Assembly: GCF_028532725.1 (NCBI RefSeq)
Contig: NZ_JAQKGU010000011.1
Span: 62,001-126,000, forward strand
From: Desulfovibrio sp. Fe33
Lineage (GTDB): Bacteria; Desulfobacterota; Desulfovibrionia; Desulfovibrionales; Desulfovibrionaceae
DNA: 64,000 nucleotides
Reading direction: 5' to 3'
Shown here: positions 1 through 7,600 of the stretch, piece by piece
Layout of the letters: each line of letters begins with the position of its first letter
Position numbering within the stretch: position 1 is the stretch's first letter
The notes under the pieces: generated by a model
The model's database searches: none
What the model was told of the DNA's origin: nothing
What the model saw: the letters and a program-made list of their open reading frames with translations, nothing else
Made by a program: the position numbers and the translations under genes

Positions 1-15
1 CGGCAGGGCGACTAA
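1..15 (+). CDS. possible C-terminal end of an upstream gene (prfA by context only)
   Basis: Frame 1 gives four codons and a TAA stop at 13-15, followed by a GAGG ribosome site and the prmC start. Peptide release factor gene prfA commonly precedes prmC, because PrmC methylates the release factors, so this may be the tail of prfA. Other frames are also open here, and four residues cannot identify a protein. Confidence 0.2.
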   Translation, partial: RQGD

Positions 16-37
16 GTCTCTGCGCCGAGGAATCCCG

Positions 38-889
38 GTGCCTCGAAATATTCAGGAAGTTCTCAAAGAGTGCGAGTCCCGCTTGTCAGGCGTGGACTCG
101 CCTCGTTTAAGCGCCGAACTCCTTGCCGCCCGCGCTCTGGGGTGCTCCCGCCTCTCGCTGAATTTGGAGCGGGGAAGAGTGCTTTCCGAGGAGGAGTGCG
201 CAGCGGTCGATGCTCTCATTTCCCGCCGCGAATCCGGAGAGCCGGTAGCCTACATTCTCGGGTCCAAGGAATTTTACGGGCTTGATTTTGCGGTTTCGCC
301 CGCTGTGCTCATCCCTCGTCCCGAAACGGAGCATATCGTCGAGGCCGTTGAGAAAGCGTATTCCAAGGACCGTCCTCTTCTTTTCGCCGATCTCGGTACC
401 GGGTCCGGCATATTAGCCGTGACTGTCGCCTCGATTTTTCCTCTGGCGCGCTGTACGGCGGTGGATATCAGCCGGGACGCCCTTGAGGTGGCTCAGGGCA
501 ACGCGCGCGCCCATGGCGTGGAGGATCGGATTGCATTTCAGTTGCTTGACTTCACCAAAGAAACCCTCGATGGGGAATTCGATCTGGTCCTGTCCAATCC
601 GCCTTATGTGACCGAATGCGAGTTTGCGGAGGCGAGCCGCGAAGTGACCGGATTCGAGCCCACGGGCGCTCTGGTCAGCGGTGTTGATGGGCTCGACCAC
701 ATTCGTGCGATGCTCCCCCGGGTCGCTTCCATGCTCAAGTGCGGCGGCCGGTTCTATATGGAGATCGGTTGTGGCCAGGGGCAAGCGATAATAGATATTC
801 TTGGCAACAATTTTCCGCAATTCGAGTCGGTTGAGGTTCTGAAAGACCTCGCCGGATGGGATCGGGTTGTGGTTGCGCGAAAGAAATAA
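38..889 (+). CDS. prmC: PrmC/HemK, peptide chain release factor N5-glutamine methyltransferase
   Basis: Cytoplasmic SAM-dependent methyltransferase that modifies the glutamine of the GGQ motif in release factors RF1/RF2. The 283-residue length is normal for the family. An N-terminal helical domain (about 1-90) leads to the conserved IPRPETE (92-98). The SAM-binding DLGTGSG follows (118-124), and the diagnostic NPPY tetrad is at 187-190. The start is GTG at 38, supported by GAGG about 7 bases upstream. A 181-base gap separates it from lpxC, which has its own promoter. Confidence 0.95.
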   Translation: MPRNIQEVLKECESRLSGVDSPRLSAELLAARALGCSRLSLNLERGRVLSEEECAAVDALISRRESGEPVAYILGSKEFYGLDFAVSPAVLIPRPETEHIVEAVEKAYSKDRPLLFADLGTGSGILAVTVASIFPLARCTAVDISRDALEVAQGNARAHGVEDRIAFQLLDFTKETLDGEFDLVLSNPPYVTECEFAEASREVTGFEPTGALVSGVDGLDHIRAMLPRVASMLKCGGRFYMEIGCGQGQAIIDILGNNFPQFESVEVLKDLAGWDRVVVARKK

Positions 890-898
890 TCGTAGAAA

Positions 899-958
899 TG
901 CAACACGATTGATTGGTTAGTGTTGTAAAAAAGCAAAGAATCGCTTGAATGCAACACG
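899..958 (+). promoter_or_regulatory. repeated TGCAACAC motifs upstream of the lpxC sigma-54 promoter (candidate activator sites)
   Basis: TGCAACACG occurs at 899-907 and again at 950-958. Between them, GTGTTGTA at 920-927 is an inverted copy of the same motif (7 of 8). The cluster lies 65-125 bases upstream of the -24 element of a sigma-54-type promoter, where bacterial enhancer-binding proteins usually sit. The repeats are seen; the regulatory role is inferred. Confidence 0.5.
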
Positions 959-1022
959 CGTTTGAATTCTAATTTTCGTCAAAAATACTGTGAAATCAAG
1001 TGATTACTATTTTGTATAGATG

Positions 1023-1037
1023 TGGCATCATTCTTGC
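1023..1037 (+). promoter_or_regulatory. sigma-54 (-24/-12) promoter of lpxC
   Basis: TGGCATC, four bases, then TTGC: GG at 1024-1025 and GC at 1036-1037, exactly the -24/-12 spacing of the RpoN consensus. This predicts transcription from about 1049, giving a leader of about 22 bases that holds the ribosome site CGGAGG (1061-1066) ahead of the ATG at 1071. The surrounding 180 bases are clearly more AT-rich than the flanking genes. Confidence 0.75.
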
Positions 1038-1070
1038 TTTTATATGATTGGTTAATCAACCGGAGGAATA

Positions 1071-1988
1071 ATGTCACAGACAACTATACATAGATCAGTA
1101 CGTTGCACCGGAATTGGGCTCCACAGCGGAAAGCAGGTGGATATGGTCCTTCGGCCCGCAGCGGAAGACACCGGTATTCTCTTCGCCCTGCGCGACGGTT
1201 CCGGGTCCACTTTCCTCACTCCCGCCCCGTCCCTGGTCGTCGAGACCAGCCTGGCCACGGTGCTGGGTGACGGCCGTGAGACCGTGGCTACCGTCGAGCA
1301 TCTGCTCGCCACCATCAACGGCATGGGCATCGACAACATCCATATCGAAGTGTCGGGCAAGGAAGTGCCCATCATGGACGGCAGCGCCGCCTCTTTCGTC
1401 TACCTGCTCAAGCAGGCCGGTGTGCGCAGGCTGAGCAAGCCGCGCAAGGTCATGGCCATCAAGAAGGCCCTGGATTTCGAGCAGGACGGCAAGTACATCA
1501 AGGCTCGCCCTTACGACGGCTTGCGCCTCGACTACACCATTGAGTTCGCTCACCCGCGTATCGGCCGTCAGCACCTGTCCATGGAGATCACCCCCGAGAA
1601 CTTCTCGCAGCACCTCGCCAAGGCTCGCACCTTCGGTTTCCTCAAGGAAGTCGACTACCTTCATGCCAATGGCCTGGCTCTGGGCGGTTCGCTGGACAAC
1701 GCGGTGGTTCTGGACGAGTACAATATTCTCAACGCCGAGGGGCTGCGTTTTGAAGACGAGTTCGTGCGTCACAAGATGCTCGACTTTGTGGGCGACATCG
1801 CCACGTTCGGTGCGCGTCTCCAGGGCAGCTTCGAGGTCTTCGCTTCCGGGCACGCCTTGAACAACGCCTTCCTCCGTCATCTGGACGAGAACCGTGACCT
1901 CTATCTGGAGGAACGGGTGCAGTCGGCTCCTGTCGCCAAGGAAGCACCCAGTCGCGAACGGCTCCAGCCTGTCCCCGCAATGGCTTAG
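1071..1988 (+). CDS. lpxC: LpxC, UDP-3-O-acyl-N-acetylglucosamine deacetylase
   Basis: Zinc amidase that catalyses the committed step of lipid A synthesis in the cytoplasm. The 305-residue chain has the expected two-domain layout. Zinc ligands are H77 (VEHLLA), H234 and D238 (HKMLDFVGD). H261 in SGHALNN is the catalytic acid histidine, and MDGSAASF at 102-109 is the conserved loop. The C-terminal ~25 residues are a variable tail. The ATG at 1071 follows a strong CGGAGG. It stands alone between a sigma-54-type promoter and a strong terminator, apart from lpxD, lpxA and lpxI at the other end of the window. Confidence 0.97.
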   Translation: MSQTTIHRSVRCTGIGLHSGKQVDMVLRPAAEDTGILFALRDGSGSTFLTPAPSLVVETSLATVLGDGRETVATVEHLLATINGMGIDNIHIEVSGKEVPIMDGSAASFVYLLKQAGVRRLSKPRKVMAIKKALDFEQDGKYIKARPYDGLRLDYTIEFAHPRIGRQHLSMEITPENFSQHLAKARTFGFLKEVDYLHANGLALGGSLDNAVVLDEYNILNAEGLRFEDEFVRHKMLDFVGDIATFGARLQGSFEVFASGHALNNAFLRHLDENRDLYLEERVQSAPVAKEAPSRERLQPVPAMA

Positions 1989-2008
1989 TCCATCGCAAAT
2001 GATTACGA

Positions 2009-2041
2009 GAAAGGCCCGCCAATAGGCGGGCCTTTCTTTTT
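2009..2041 (+). terminator. intrinsic terminator of lpxC
   Basis: A perfect 12-bp stem (2009-2020 with 2025-2036) closes a four-base AATA loop and is followed by a T run. It lies 20 bases after the lpxC stop. It may also stop the convergent flagellar operon, although the T run on the minus side is weak. Confidence 0.92.
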
Positions 2042-2076
2042 AGGAACTCTCCATTTAACTCCTGAAGAAAAAAGAT

Positions 2077-2173
2077 AGGCGTTGAAAGCCGCTGCGCGGC
2101 AATAGTCGGGTGATTTCGCCTCCGGCGGGCAAGGGCTCGCACCCTTGCATCCCTATATGCGCCTTCGGCGCGG
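2077..2173 (+). repeat. dispersed structured intergenic repeat, copy A
   Basis: A ~97-base element nearly identical to copies at 16951-17048 (same strand) and 22228-22325 (opposite strand). It contains four consecutive short hairpins: GCCGC/GCGGC, CGCC/GGCG, CAAGGG/CCCTTG and GCGCC/GGCGC. It lies between the convergent lpxC and the flagellar-operon end, 36 bases past the lpxC terminator. No credible reading frame runs through it. Confidence 0.85.
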
Positions 2174-2224
2174 TTTTCCCGTTGGCTATGAGTTGTGCGC
2201 ACCTTCGGGGGCGGGGGAGTGCTG

Positions 2225-3052
2225 CTATGCTTTGAAGAGCAATTCCGCGAGAATGCCAGCGTGGCTGGATCGAGGCAGTTTGCCGACGTTGAGGACTTGC
2301 ACTTGAAGTGGTGCGTCCGGATGTCGGCGGGAGGCGAGATAGCGCGACAGGGCGTCGGCGTGTTCGGGGTGCTGGAGCAGGACACGGCAGGACAGTGTCT
2401 CTGGGCTCCCGAGGAACTGTACGCGGGTCAGGCCCATGCGGTTGTGGTCGAATTCAACGATAGCTTCGGTCAGTCGCGAGTTCTCGCCACGAGCTCTGAC
2501 GATGGTTATCTGACGTCTTGAATAGAGGGCGAGCCACGGTTGGTAGGCGAGGTGTCCCTTGCCGGTCGATTGCAATGCGTCGCCCAAAGGTCGGGCGCAG
2601 TCGGCCGCGTCGAGGTAGGCCGCGAGAAGGACGGGGGTTTCCGCCAGCAGGGTGAGAAATTCCGCCAAGGGCAGCGGACGACCGGCAAGACCTGCCTGCG
2701 CGAGCGCGGGGCGAACGCGGTTTTCGAAAAGCGTGCGCGCCGAGTCGAAGTCACTGATGAGACTAAGAGCATTGGCGGCCGAAGCTTCGGTCCCTGCGGT
2801 CAATTCCTTGAGGATGATTTTCGGAACGAGCTGCTGGATGAGGAAGAGCAGTCTGCTGCCTTCCTGATGCGTGGTTTCAAGCTGGGCGAGAAGCCGTTCA
2901 CCGTCGATTGCCACCCAGGCCATGGAGTCGGGCAGGTTTTTGAGCAGCACGCCGCGGACTTTTTGACCGGGCCGGTGCCTGTTGCGAAAACGGTCGGACC
3001 GGCTGCCTCCACCGCCATACGATCCGGAGCTGCCTGAGCCGGAAATACGCAT
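2225..3052 (-). CDS. uncharacterised protein at the 3' end of the flagellar operon
   Basis: 275 residues, no family recognised. The first ~30 residues are rich in Gly, Ser and Arg and look disordered. The rest is a mixed globular protein without membrane segments or signal peptide, so probably cytoplasmic. Helical stretches around 45-110 contain regularly spaced Leu/Ile. The ATG lies 6 bases after the stop of the preceding gene, which makes it the last gene of the fliR-to-fliL operon. A flagellar or chemotaxis role is suggested only by position. Confidence 0.75.
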   Translation of the reverse strand: MRISGSGSSGSYGGGGSRSDRFRNRHRPGQKVRGVLLKNLPDSMAWVAIDGERLLAQLETTHQEGSRLLFLIQQLVPKIILKELTAGTEASAANALSLISDFDSARTLFENRVRPALAQAGLAGRPLPLAEFLTLLAETPVLLAAYLDAADCARPLGDALQSTGKGHLAYQPWLALYSRRQITIVRARGENSRLTEAIVEFDHNRMGLTRVQFLGSPETLSCRVLLQHPEHADALSRYLASRRHPDAPLQVQVLNVGKLPRSSHAGILAELLFKA

Positions 3053-3058
3053 GGCAAC

Positions 3059-3493
3059 CTATGCCTGGTCGATGATGAGCTCGATCTCCTCCAGCCCGAG
3101 GCCTGTGGATTTGGCGAGCTGCATCGGTGTCTTGCCGGAGCGGTGTCCCTGGATGATTATTTCACGCATGAACTGAGGGGACTTGGCGTATTCGCTGGCG
3201 AGCTTGACGAGTCTTCTGAGCTCGTCGGCTTTGCGCTCCAGTTGGGAGTTCAGGGCGACCAGCTCCTGCTGGCGTTGTTCGAAGGTGGCGACCAATTCGT
3301 TTTCCAATTGGGTGTTGAATTGGAGGCGCTTGATGAATTCCTCCTGTCTGGCGTGCAGTCCGTTCAGGAGTATCTCGGATTTGCGGAGGCGCAGGAAGAA
3401 GACGATGACGACGCCGAGCAGGACGACTTCGCTGAGAGAGAAAAGAATGATAAGCAGATCGGACATGGTATGGTTTGCCCCTTTCGGGGTCAT
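3059..3493 (-). CDS. membrane-anchored coiled-coil protein of the flagellar operon
   Basis: One hydrophobic segment near the N-terminus (about 12-34) is followed by a charged coiled coil (about 40-100) rich in Glu, Gln and Leu. The C-terminal ~40 residues look like a small helix-turn-helix-type bundle (GKTPMQLAKSTGLGLEEIEL). The ATG at 3493 overlaps the preceding stop as ATGA. A second ATG nine codons in (3466) has an AAGGGG ribosome site and places the membrane segment at the very start; either could be used. Topology suggests a cytosol-facing inner-membrane protein. Function unknown. Confidence 0.8.
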   Translation of the reverse strand: MTPKGANHTMSDLLIILFSLSEVVLLGVVIVFFLRLRKSEILLNGLHARQEEFIKRLQFNTQLENELVATFEQRQQELVALNSQLERKADELRRLVKLASEYAKSPQFMREIIIQGHRSGKTPMQLAKSTGLGLEEIELIIDQA

Positions 3494-3816
3494 ATCTTGA
3501 CGTTAACGATATTGCCGGACCATGGGGAGCCGTCGGACGCCCCGGTTTCAGGAGCGTCCTCGTCCCGTTCCCGGTCCTTGCGCTCCGAGGCGGCTTCCTG
3601 CCGCTGGTTGTTGTGGCCATCGCGGTCCACGGGGTCCGTGGCGGTCTTTTTTTGAACTTGCTGGACCGTGCCTTCGCGCTGGCGAAGCTGTTCCTGGATG
3701 AGCGGGCCGAAAAGCAGCCTGTTGACCTCGGGCTTGGCCTTTTCCGCATGGGCGATCTTCTGCACGAAAGGCAGTTGCGATATGAGAATTGGCAGGTCCA
3801 ACGGCGTTGAGCTCAT
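3490..3816 (-). CDS. small hydrophilic protein of the flagellar operon, unknown function
   Basis: 108 residues. An ordered N-terminal helix-rich part (about 1-50) is followed by a strongly charged, low-complexity linker (Gln, Arg, Lys, Asp, Glu). It ends in a short hydrophobic motif, GNIVNVKI, that looks like a conserved C-terminal strand. It starts 3 bases after fliL and ends in an ATGA overlap with the next gene, so the three are co-translated. No family recognised. Confidence 0.75.
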   Translation of the reverse strand: MSSTPLDLPILISQLPFVQKIAHAEKAKPEVNRLLFGPLIQEQLRQREGTVQQVQKKTATDPVDRDGHNNQRQEAASERKDRERDEDAPETGASDGSPWSGNIVNVKI

Positions 3817-3819
3817 GGA

Positions 3820-4521
3820 TCACCTCACAAGATATTGTTCGAACATCAACGTGTCGAACTGACCGAACCCCATGTACTGGTTGACGATTACCAGCAGTTC
3901 CTTTTTTAGTCTCTCGCTGTTTTCCTTATCGGACAGGAACTGGAGATCCTTATTCTTGAGATAATAGAACAGGGCGTTGCGAACGGCAAACGTCTCCTGT
4001 TTGAACTGGCGCGCCAGCCCTTCGTCTTCGGTGGACAGAAGGATGCTGACTTCAAGGAACCTGATGTCGCCCTTCCTGTCCCTTTGTTCGATGAGGAACG
4101 GGTCGAGCTTGATGATGATCTGGGGCGTAGCCTCCGCGGCCGGTTCAGGCTCGGGAATATCCGTTTTTTCCGCAGCAGGCGGAGGAGGCGGCGGGAGCTG
4201 CGTTTCAGGTTCGCGCAGGAGGAGAACGACTATGACGACGAGCAGGACGAGAATGACGCCCAGGCCCATGAGCACGTATTTGTTCTTGAGCAGGGCGGCA
4301 AAGCCCGACTTGGGCTTGTCCTCCGCGAGAATCGGCGTTTCAACCTCGATATCCGCGATTTCCTCTTCCTCATCTTCATCTTCGAGGAAGGGGGCGTCAT
4401 CGAGGTCGAGATCGACCTTTTGCGTGGCTCTGCTCGTCGAAGCGTCGTCCAGCTCCGCTTTCCGTTGTTCCGCGGGAGCGTCGGTTACTTCATCGGCATC
4501 ATCCGGGACGAGCAGAACCAT
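3820..4521 (-). CDS. fliL: FliL, flagellar basal-body-associated stator protein
   Basis: Inner-membrane protein that surrounds the MotAB stator and supports torque. An acidic N-terminal cytoplasmic extension (about 1-75, very rich in Asp/Glu) precedes one membrane segment at 82-102. A Pro-rich linker then leads to the periplasmic FliL domain (about 130-233), which ends in the typical strand and helix pattern. At 233 residues it is longer than most FliL proteins (~155-180) because of the acidic extension. Downstream of cheY, with a 25-base gap. Confidence 0.88.
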   Translation of the reverse strand: MVLLVPDDADEVTDAPAEQRKAELDDASTSRATQKVDLDLDDAPFLEDEDEEEEIADIEVETPILAEDKPKSGFAALLKNKYVLMGLGVILVLLVVIVVLLLREPETQLPPPPPPAAEKTDIPEPEPAAEATPQIIIKLDPFLIEQRDRKGDIRFLEVSILLSTEDEGLARQFKQETFAVRNALFYYLKNKDLQFLSDKENSERLKKELLVIVNQYMGFGQFDTLMFEQYLVR

Positions 4522-4546
4522 GGCATACGCCTAACAGGCTACGGAT

Positions 4547-4927
4547 TTAGGCGAAGATTTTTTCGATCTTCTGGCCCAGGGTTTCGGGAGTGAACGGCTT
4601 GACGATGTAGTTGGACACCTTGGCCTGGACGGCCTCGATAATGTTTTCCTGCTGGGCCTCGGCGGTGACCATCAGGAAGGGAATGTCGGAATATTCCTCG
4701 CTGGCGCGCACCTTGCGGAGCAGTTCGATGCCCGACATGGTGGGCATGTTCCAGTCGGAAACGATGAAATCGATGTTGTCCTTGTTCAGCACTTCCCATG
4801 CGGTGGAGCCGTCGTCGGCTTCGACGATGTTGTTGAAGCCCAGTTGGCGCAGGATGTTCTTGATGATTTTACGCATGGTGGAAAAGTCGTCTACAACCAG
4901 GATGCGCATGTTGGTATCGTACGCCAT
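4547..4927 (-). CDS. cheY: CheY, single-domain chemotaxis response regulator
   Basis: 126 residues, a bare receiver domain. The acidic pocket is D13/D14, the phosphoacceptor is D58 (SDWNMP), the switch Thr is T88 and the conserved Lys is K110 (VKPF). Phospho-CheY binds the flagellar switch to change rotation. It sits inside the flagellar export/regulation operon between fliA and fliL rather than with cheA, so it is likely the motor-dedicated CheY. Confidence 0.95.
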   Translation of the reverse strand: MAYDTNMRILVVDDFSTMRKIIKNILRQLGFNNIVEADDGSTAWEVLNKDNIDFIVSDWNMPTMSGIELLRKVRASEEYSDIPFLMVTAEAQQENIIEAVQAKVSNYIVKPFTPETLGQKIEKIFA

Positions 4928-4949
4928 TGAAAGTCTCCTTTCATGAGTT

Positions 4950-5735
4950 CTACTCGTTTTCGTAGCGAGCTCTGAACGTTTTTCTCAATTTATTCAAGGC
5001 TTGGGAGTGGAGCTGGGAAACACGGCCTTCGGTTATGTCCATAACCTCGGCGGTCTCCTTCATGTTCAACTCCTCTCCGTAATAAAGAGATATGACCAAT
5101 TTTTCTCTTGGAGTCAATTCTTCAATGAGATTGGCTACTTTGTCAACAATCTCCTGGAAGGCGGCCGACTGGAACGGCTCGTTGTCCGTCATCTTTTTGG
5201 GGCCGATGAGGTTGTCCTGAAAGGAATCGAGGCTCAGGCAGACCTGGTTGTTCAGGGCTTCGAGCCCCTGCTGGACCTCCCGGTCCGACATGCCCGTCAT
5301 TTCGCAGAGTTGTTCGGTGGTTGCGGGAGAGCCGGTCTCATGCTCGATCTGGCGCATGGAGTCTTCGAGCACCTTGACCTTCTGGCGCAGTCCCCGGGAA
5401 AACCAGTCCATGCGGCGCAGTTCGTCGAGCATGGCCCCCTTGATGCGGTTTTCCGAATAGGTGTCGAACTTGATCCCCAGTTCGGGGTTGAATTTTCCGA
5501 GGGCGTCCAGAAGGCCGAGGCTGCCCGCGCTGATGAGCTCATTGAGCTCAACGCTCTGGGGCAGCTTCGCCTTGAGCCGCAGGGCCAGGATGCGGATTTT
5601 GGGCGCGTAATATCGGACGATGTTTTCCCGGTCCCTCGGCGAAAAATCGTCCCAGTGCCTGACGCCCTGTTCCAGCTCAAGCCACGGATCGTTCGTGGAA
5701 GAGGAGCTTCTTCCAGAAGAATTTAATATTGCCAT
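4950..5735 (-). CDS. fliA: FliA, flagellar sigma-28 factor
   Basis: 261 residues with region 2 (about 45-120, LNELISAGSLGLLDA and YSENRIKGAMLDELRR), region 3 (about 120-180) and region 4 (about 205-255, a helix-turn-helix with EGRVSQLHSQALNKL). It directs late flagellar and chemotaxis transcription. The ATG at 5735 lies 59 bases inside flhG and has no clear ribosome site, but no other in-frame start exists before region 2. The first ~20 residues are a Ser-rich tail translated in a different frame from the FlhG C-terminus. Confidence 0.95.
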   Translation of the reverse strand: MAILNSSGRSSSSTNDPWLELEQGVRHWDDFSPRDRENIVRYYAPKIRILALRLKAKLPQSVELNELISAGSLGLLDALGKFNPELGIKFDTYSENRIKGAMLDELRRMDWFSRGLRQKVKVLEDSMRQIEHETGSPATTEQLCEMTGMSDREVQQGLEALNNQVCLSLDSFQDNLIGPKKMTDNEPFQSAAFQEIVDKVANLIEELTPREKLVISLYYGEELNMKETAEVMDITEGRVSQLHSQALNKLRKTFRARYENE

Positions 5736-6504
5736 CGGTGTTGGGGGTTACTTGCCAGGTTTTGATTTTCTGGGCCGTCTGCCGGACGGCCACGCTGGCC
5801 GGGGTCTTGGGAAATTTGTGGCAGAACGGGGTTTGCGCGATGACAGAGTTGCGCACGTTCTGGTCGAAGGGAACGAAGCCGACCAGGTCCAGGGAAATGC
5901 CGTCGAGAAAGTGGTCGCAGGCGTTCAGGAGCTTGAGGTACACCTCGCGGGCCATCTTCACGTCCTTGACCATGTTCACCAGCACCCGGAATTTCTCCAC
6001 ACCGTGGTGGAGCTTGAGGACCTTGATGAGCGCGTAGGCGTCGGTCAGGGATGTCGGTTCGGGAGTGATGATGAGCAGCCGTTCCTGCACGGCCAGGTTG
6101 AAATAGAGCACGTTGTCGTTGATGCCCGCGCCCGTGTCCACGATGAGGTAGTCCACATTGTCCTCGAGGGAGTCCATGGCGTCCAGCAGGTCGAGCTTCT
6201 GCCCCTTGTCCAGGTTGACCATGTCGCTTACGCCCGACGAGGCGGGAAGGATGCGGAATCCGTAAGGCGTGTCGTAGAGAATCCGGTCCAGGGTCATGTC
6301 CTCGTGGAACAGGTGGAAGAGATTGTACTGGGGCGCAAGCCCGAGGATGACGTCCACGTTGGCCAGGCCCAGGTCGGCGTCCAGAAGGACCACGTTCTTG
6401 CCTGCGGCGCTCAGGGAGTAGGCCAGATTGACCGACATGTTGGTCTTGCCTACGCCTCCCTTGCCGGAGGTGACGGAGAGGACCAGGGGAAGATGCGAGC
6501 TCAT
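5677..6504 (-). CDS. flhG: FlhG (FleN/YlxH-type MinD-like ATPase), flagellar number regulator
   Basis: A ParA/MinD-family ATPase that works with FlhF to set flagellar number and place. The deviant Walker A GKGGVGKT is at 14-21, with the signature Lys15. The switch motif is DADLGLANVD and the Walker B region is DYLIVDTGAG. No C-terminal amphipathic membrane helix is obvious. Its position between flhF and fliA is the usual one. The last 19 codons overlap fliA, which would couple their translation. Confidence 0.93.
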   Translation of the reverse strand: MSSHLPLVLSVTSGKGGVGKTNMSVNLAYSLSAAGKNVVLLDADLGLANVDVILGLAPQYNLFHLFHEDMTLDRILYDTPYGFRILPASSGVSDMVNLDKGQKLDLLDAMDSLEDNVDYLIVDTGAGINDNVLYFNLAVQERLLIITPEPTSLTDAYALIKVLKLHHGVEKFRVLVNMVKDVKMAREVYLKLLNACDHFLDGISLDLVGFVPFDQNVRNSVIAQTPFCHKFPKTPASVAVRQTAQKIKTWQVTPNTDGNIKFFWKKLLFHERSVA

Positions 6505-6521
6505 AACGTGTGCCGTGCTCC

Positions 6522-7592
6522 TTAGGGTTGTTTGTTGCCGTCGGGCAACGTGCGCATGAACATGAGCCGCCAGATCATCTCTTCCGAAGCCGGGCGGATG
6601 CTGTTTTTGATGCCCGGCCCAAAGGACAGGGCGGATACCGGCAGTCCGCTGGCGAAAGCCATGTTCAACACTGCTCCGAATGTACAGGCTTCATCGAGTT
6701 TCGTCCAGATAACGCTTGCTAGTTGTTCACTTTTGTATTTGTCCACGAATCGTTCGAATTGCGCCGTGCTGTAATAGGGGTTCAAAACAAGGTGAATGGA
6801 CAGGTCTCGGCATTCATCCAGCCCGTAGAGCCGCGACCACTCTTCGAGAGTTGTCCGGCCGGACAGGCCGGGCAGGTCTATGAGGATCATGTCGAACCGT
6901 CGGGATTCCTCACGCAGCAGGGTGAAGTCCTCCTTGGTGATGATTTCCCGGAAGGCCAGGCCGCTTAATTCGGCGTAATGCTTGAGGACCAGGCGGCCTT
7001 TGCCCCGGCCGCCGTCGGCGGTGGCCAGGCACAGCCTCATGCCGGGGCGTTCCTTTTTCATGCGCAGGGCGAGCCGCACCAGGCTTGAGGTTTTCCCGGC
7101 GCCGCCGGGACCGGCGAAGGCGTGAAAGGTATTGGTCCAGGTCTCGGCCCGGAACGGGGTAGCCTTGATAAGCGGGTCCAGAGCGGTCATGACCGGGCAG
7201 TCGCGGGTTTCGCGCATGGTGCAGTAGATGTGTGTCAGGACCCGCTCGTTCACTTCCTCGCGTTCCAAATATTCCAAGGCGATGCGTTGTTTGGGCGTGA
7301 GCTTGGACGGATCCATCTGCGGCTTCATCAGGGCCATTATCTGTCCCTTGATCTGGCTCCATTCCCGCTGCCAGCCCACCGAGTCGCGCAGGGCGGCGTC
7401 GACCACGCTTTCCTTGCTGTGCCGCTGGGGCCGGACAGGCTCGCTTTCCACCGCGGCAACGATTTCGCAGCACTTGCACCCGTTTTCAACGACGGTTTTG
7501 TTGGACAGTATCACGGCCTCGTTGCCGAGTTCGGATTTGACCTTTGCGAAGGCTGCCGTGGAGGTGGCGGCCCTGTACGTCTTCATTTTCAT
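6522..7592 (-). CDS. flhF: FlhF, SRP-type GTPase for flagellar placement
   Basis: 356 residues. The basic N-terminal segment begins MKMKTYRA, as in FlhF proteins generally. A helical N domain (about 70-150) leads into the SRP-like G domain, with P-loop GPGGAGKT at 161-168 and a DLPG motif further on. It marks the pole and recruits early flagellar parts. It begins 8 bases after flhA. The pair CKCC at 39-42 is an oddity of this copy. Confidence 0.93.
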   Translation of the reverse strand: MKMKTYRAATSTAAFAKVKSELGNEAVILSNKTVVENGCKCCEIVAAVESEPVRPQRHSKESVVDAALRDSVGWQREWSQIKGQIMALMKPQMDPSKLTPKQRIALEYLEREEVNERVLTHIYCTMRETRDCPVMTALDPLIKATPFRAETWTNTFHAFAGPGGAGKTSSLVRLALRMKKERPGMRLCLATADGGRGKGRLVLKHYAELSGLAFREIITKEDFTLLREESRRFDMILIDLPGLSGRTTLEEWSRLYGLDECRDLSIHLVLNPYYSTAQFERFVDKYKSEQLASVIWTKLDEACTFGAVLNMAFASGLPVSALSFGPGIKNSIRPASEEMIWRLMFMRTLPDGNKQP

Positions 7593-7600
7593 AATGGGTC

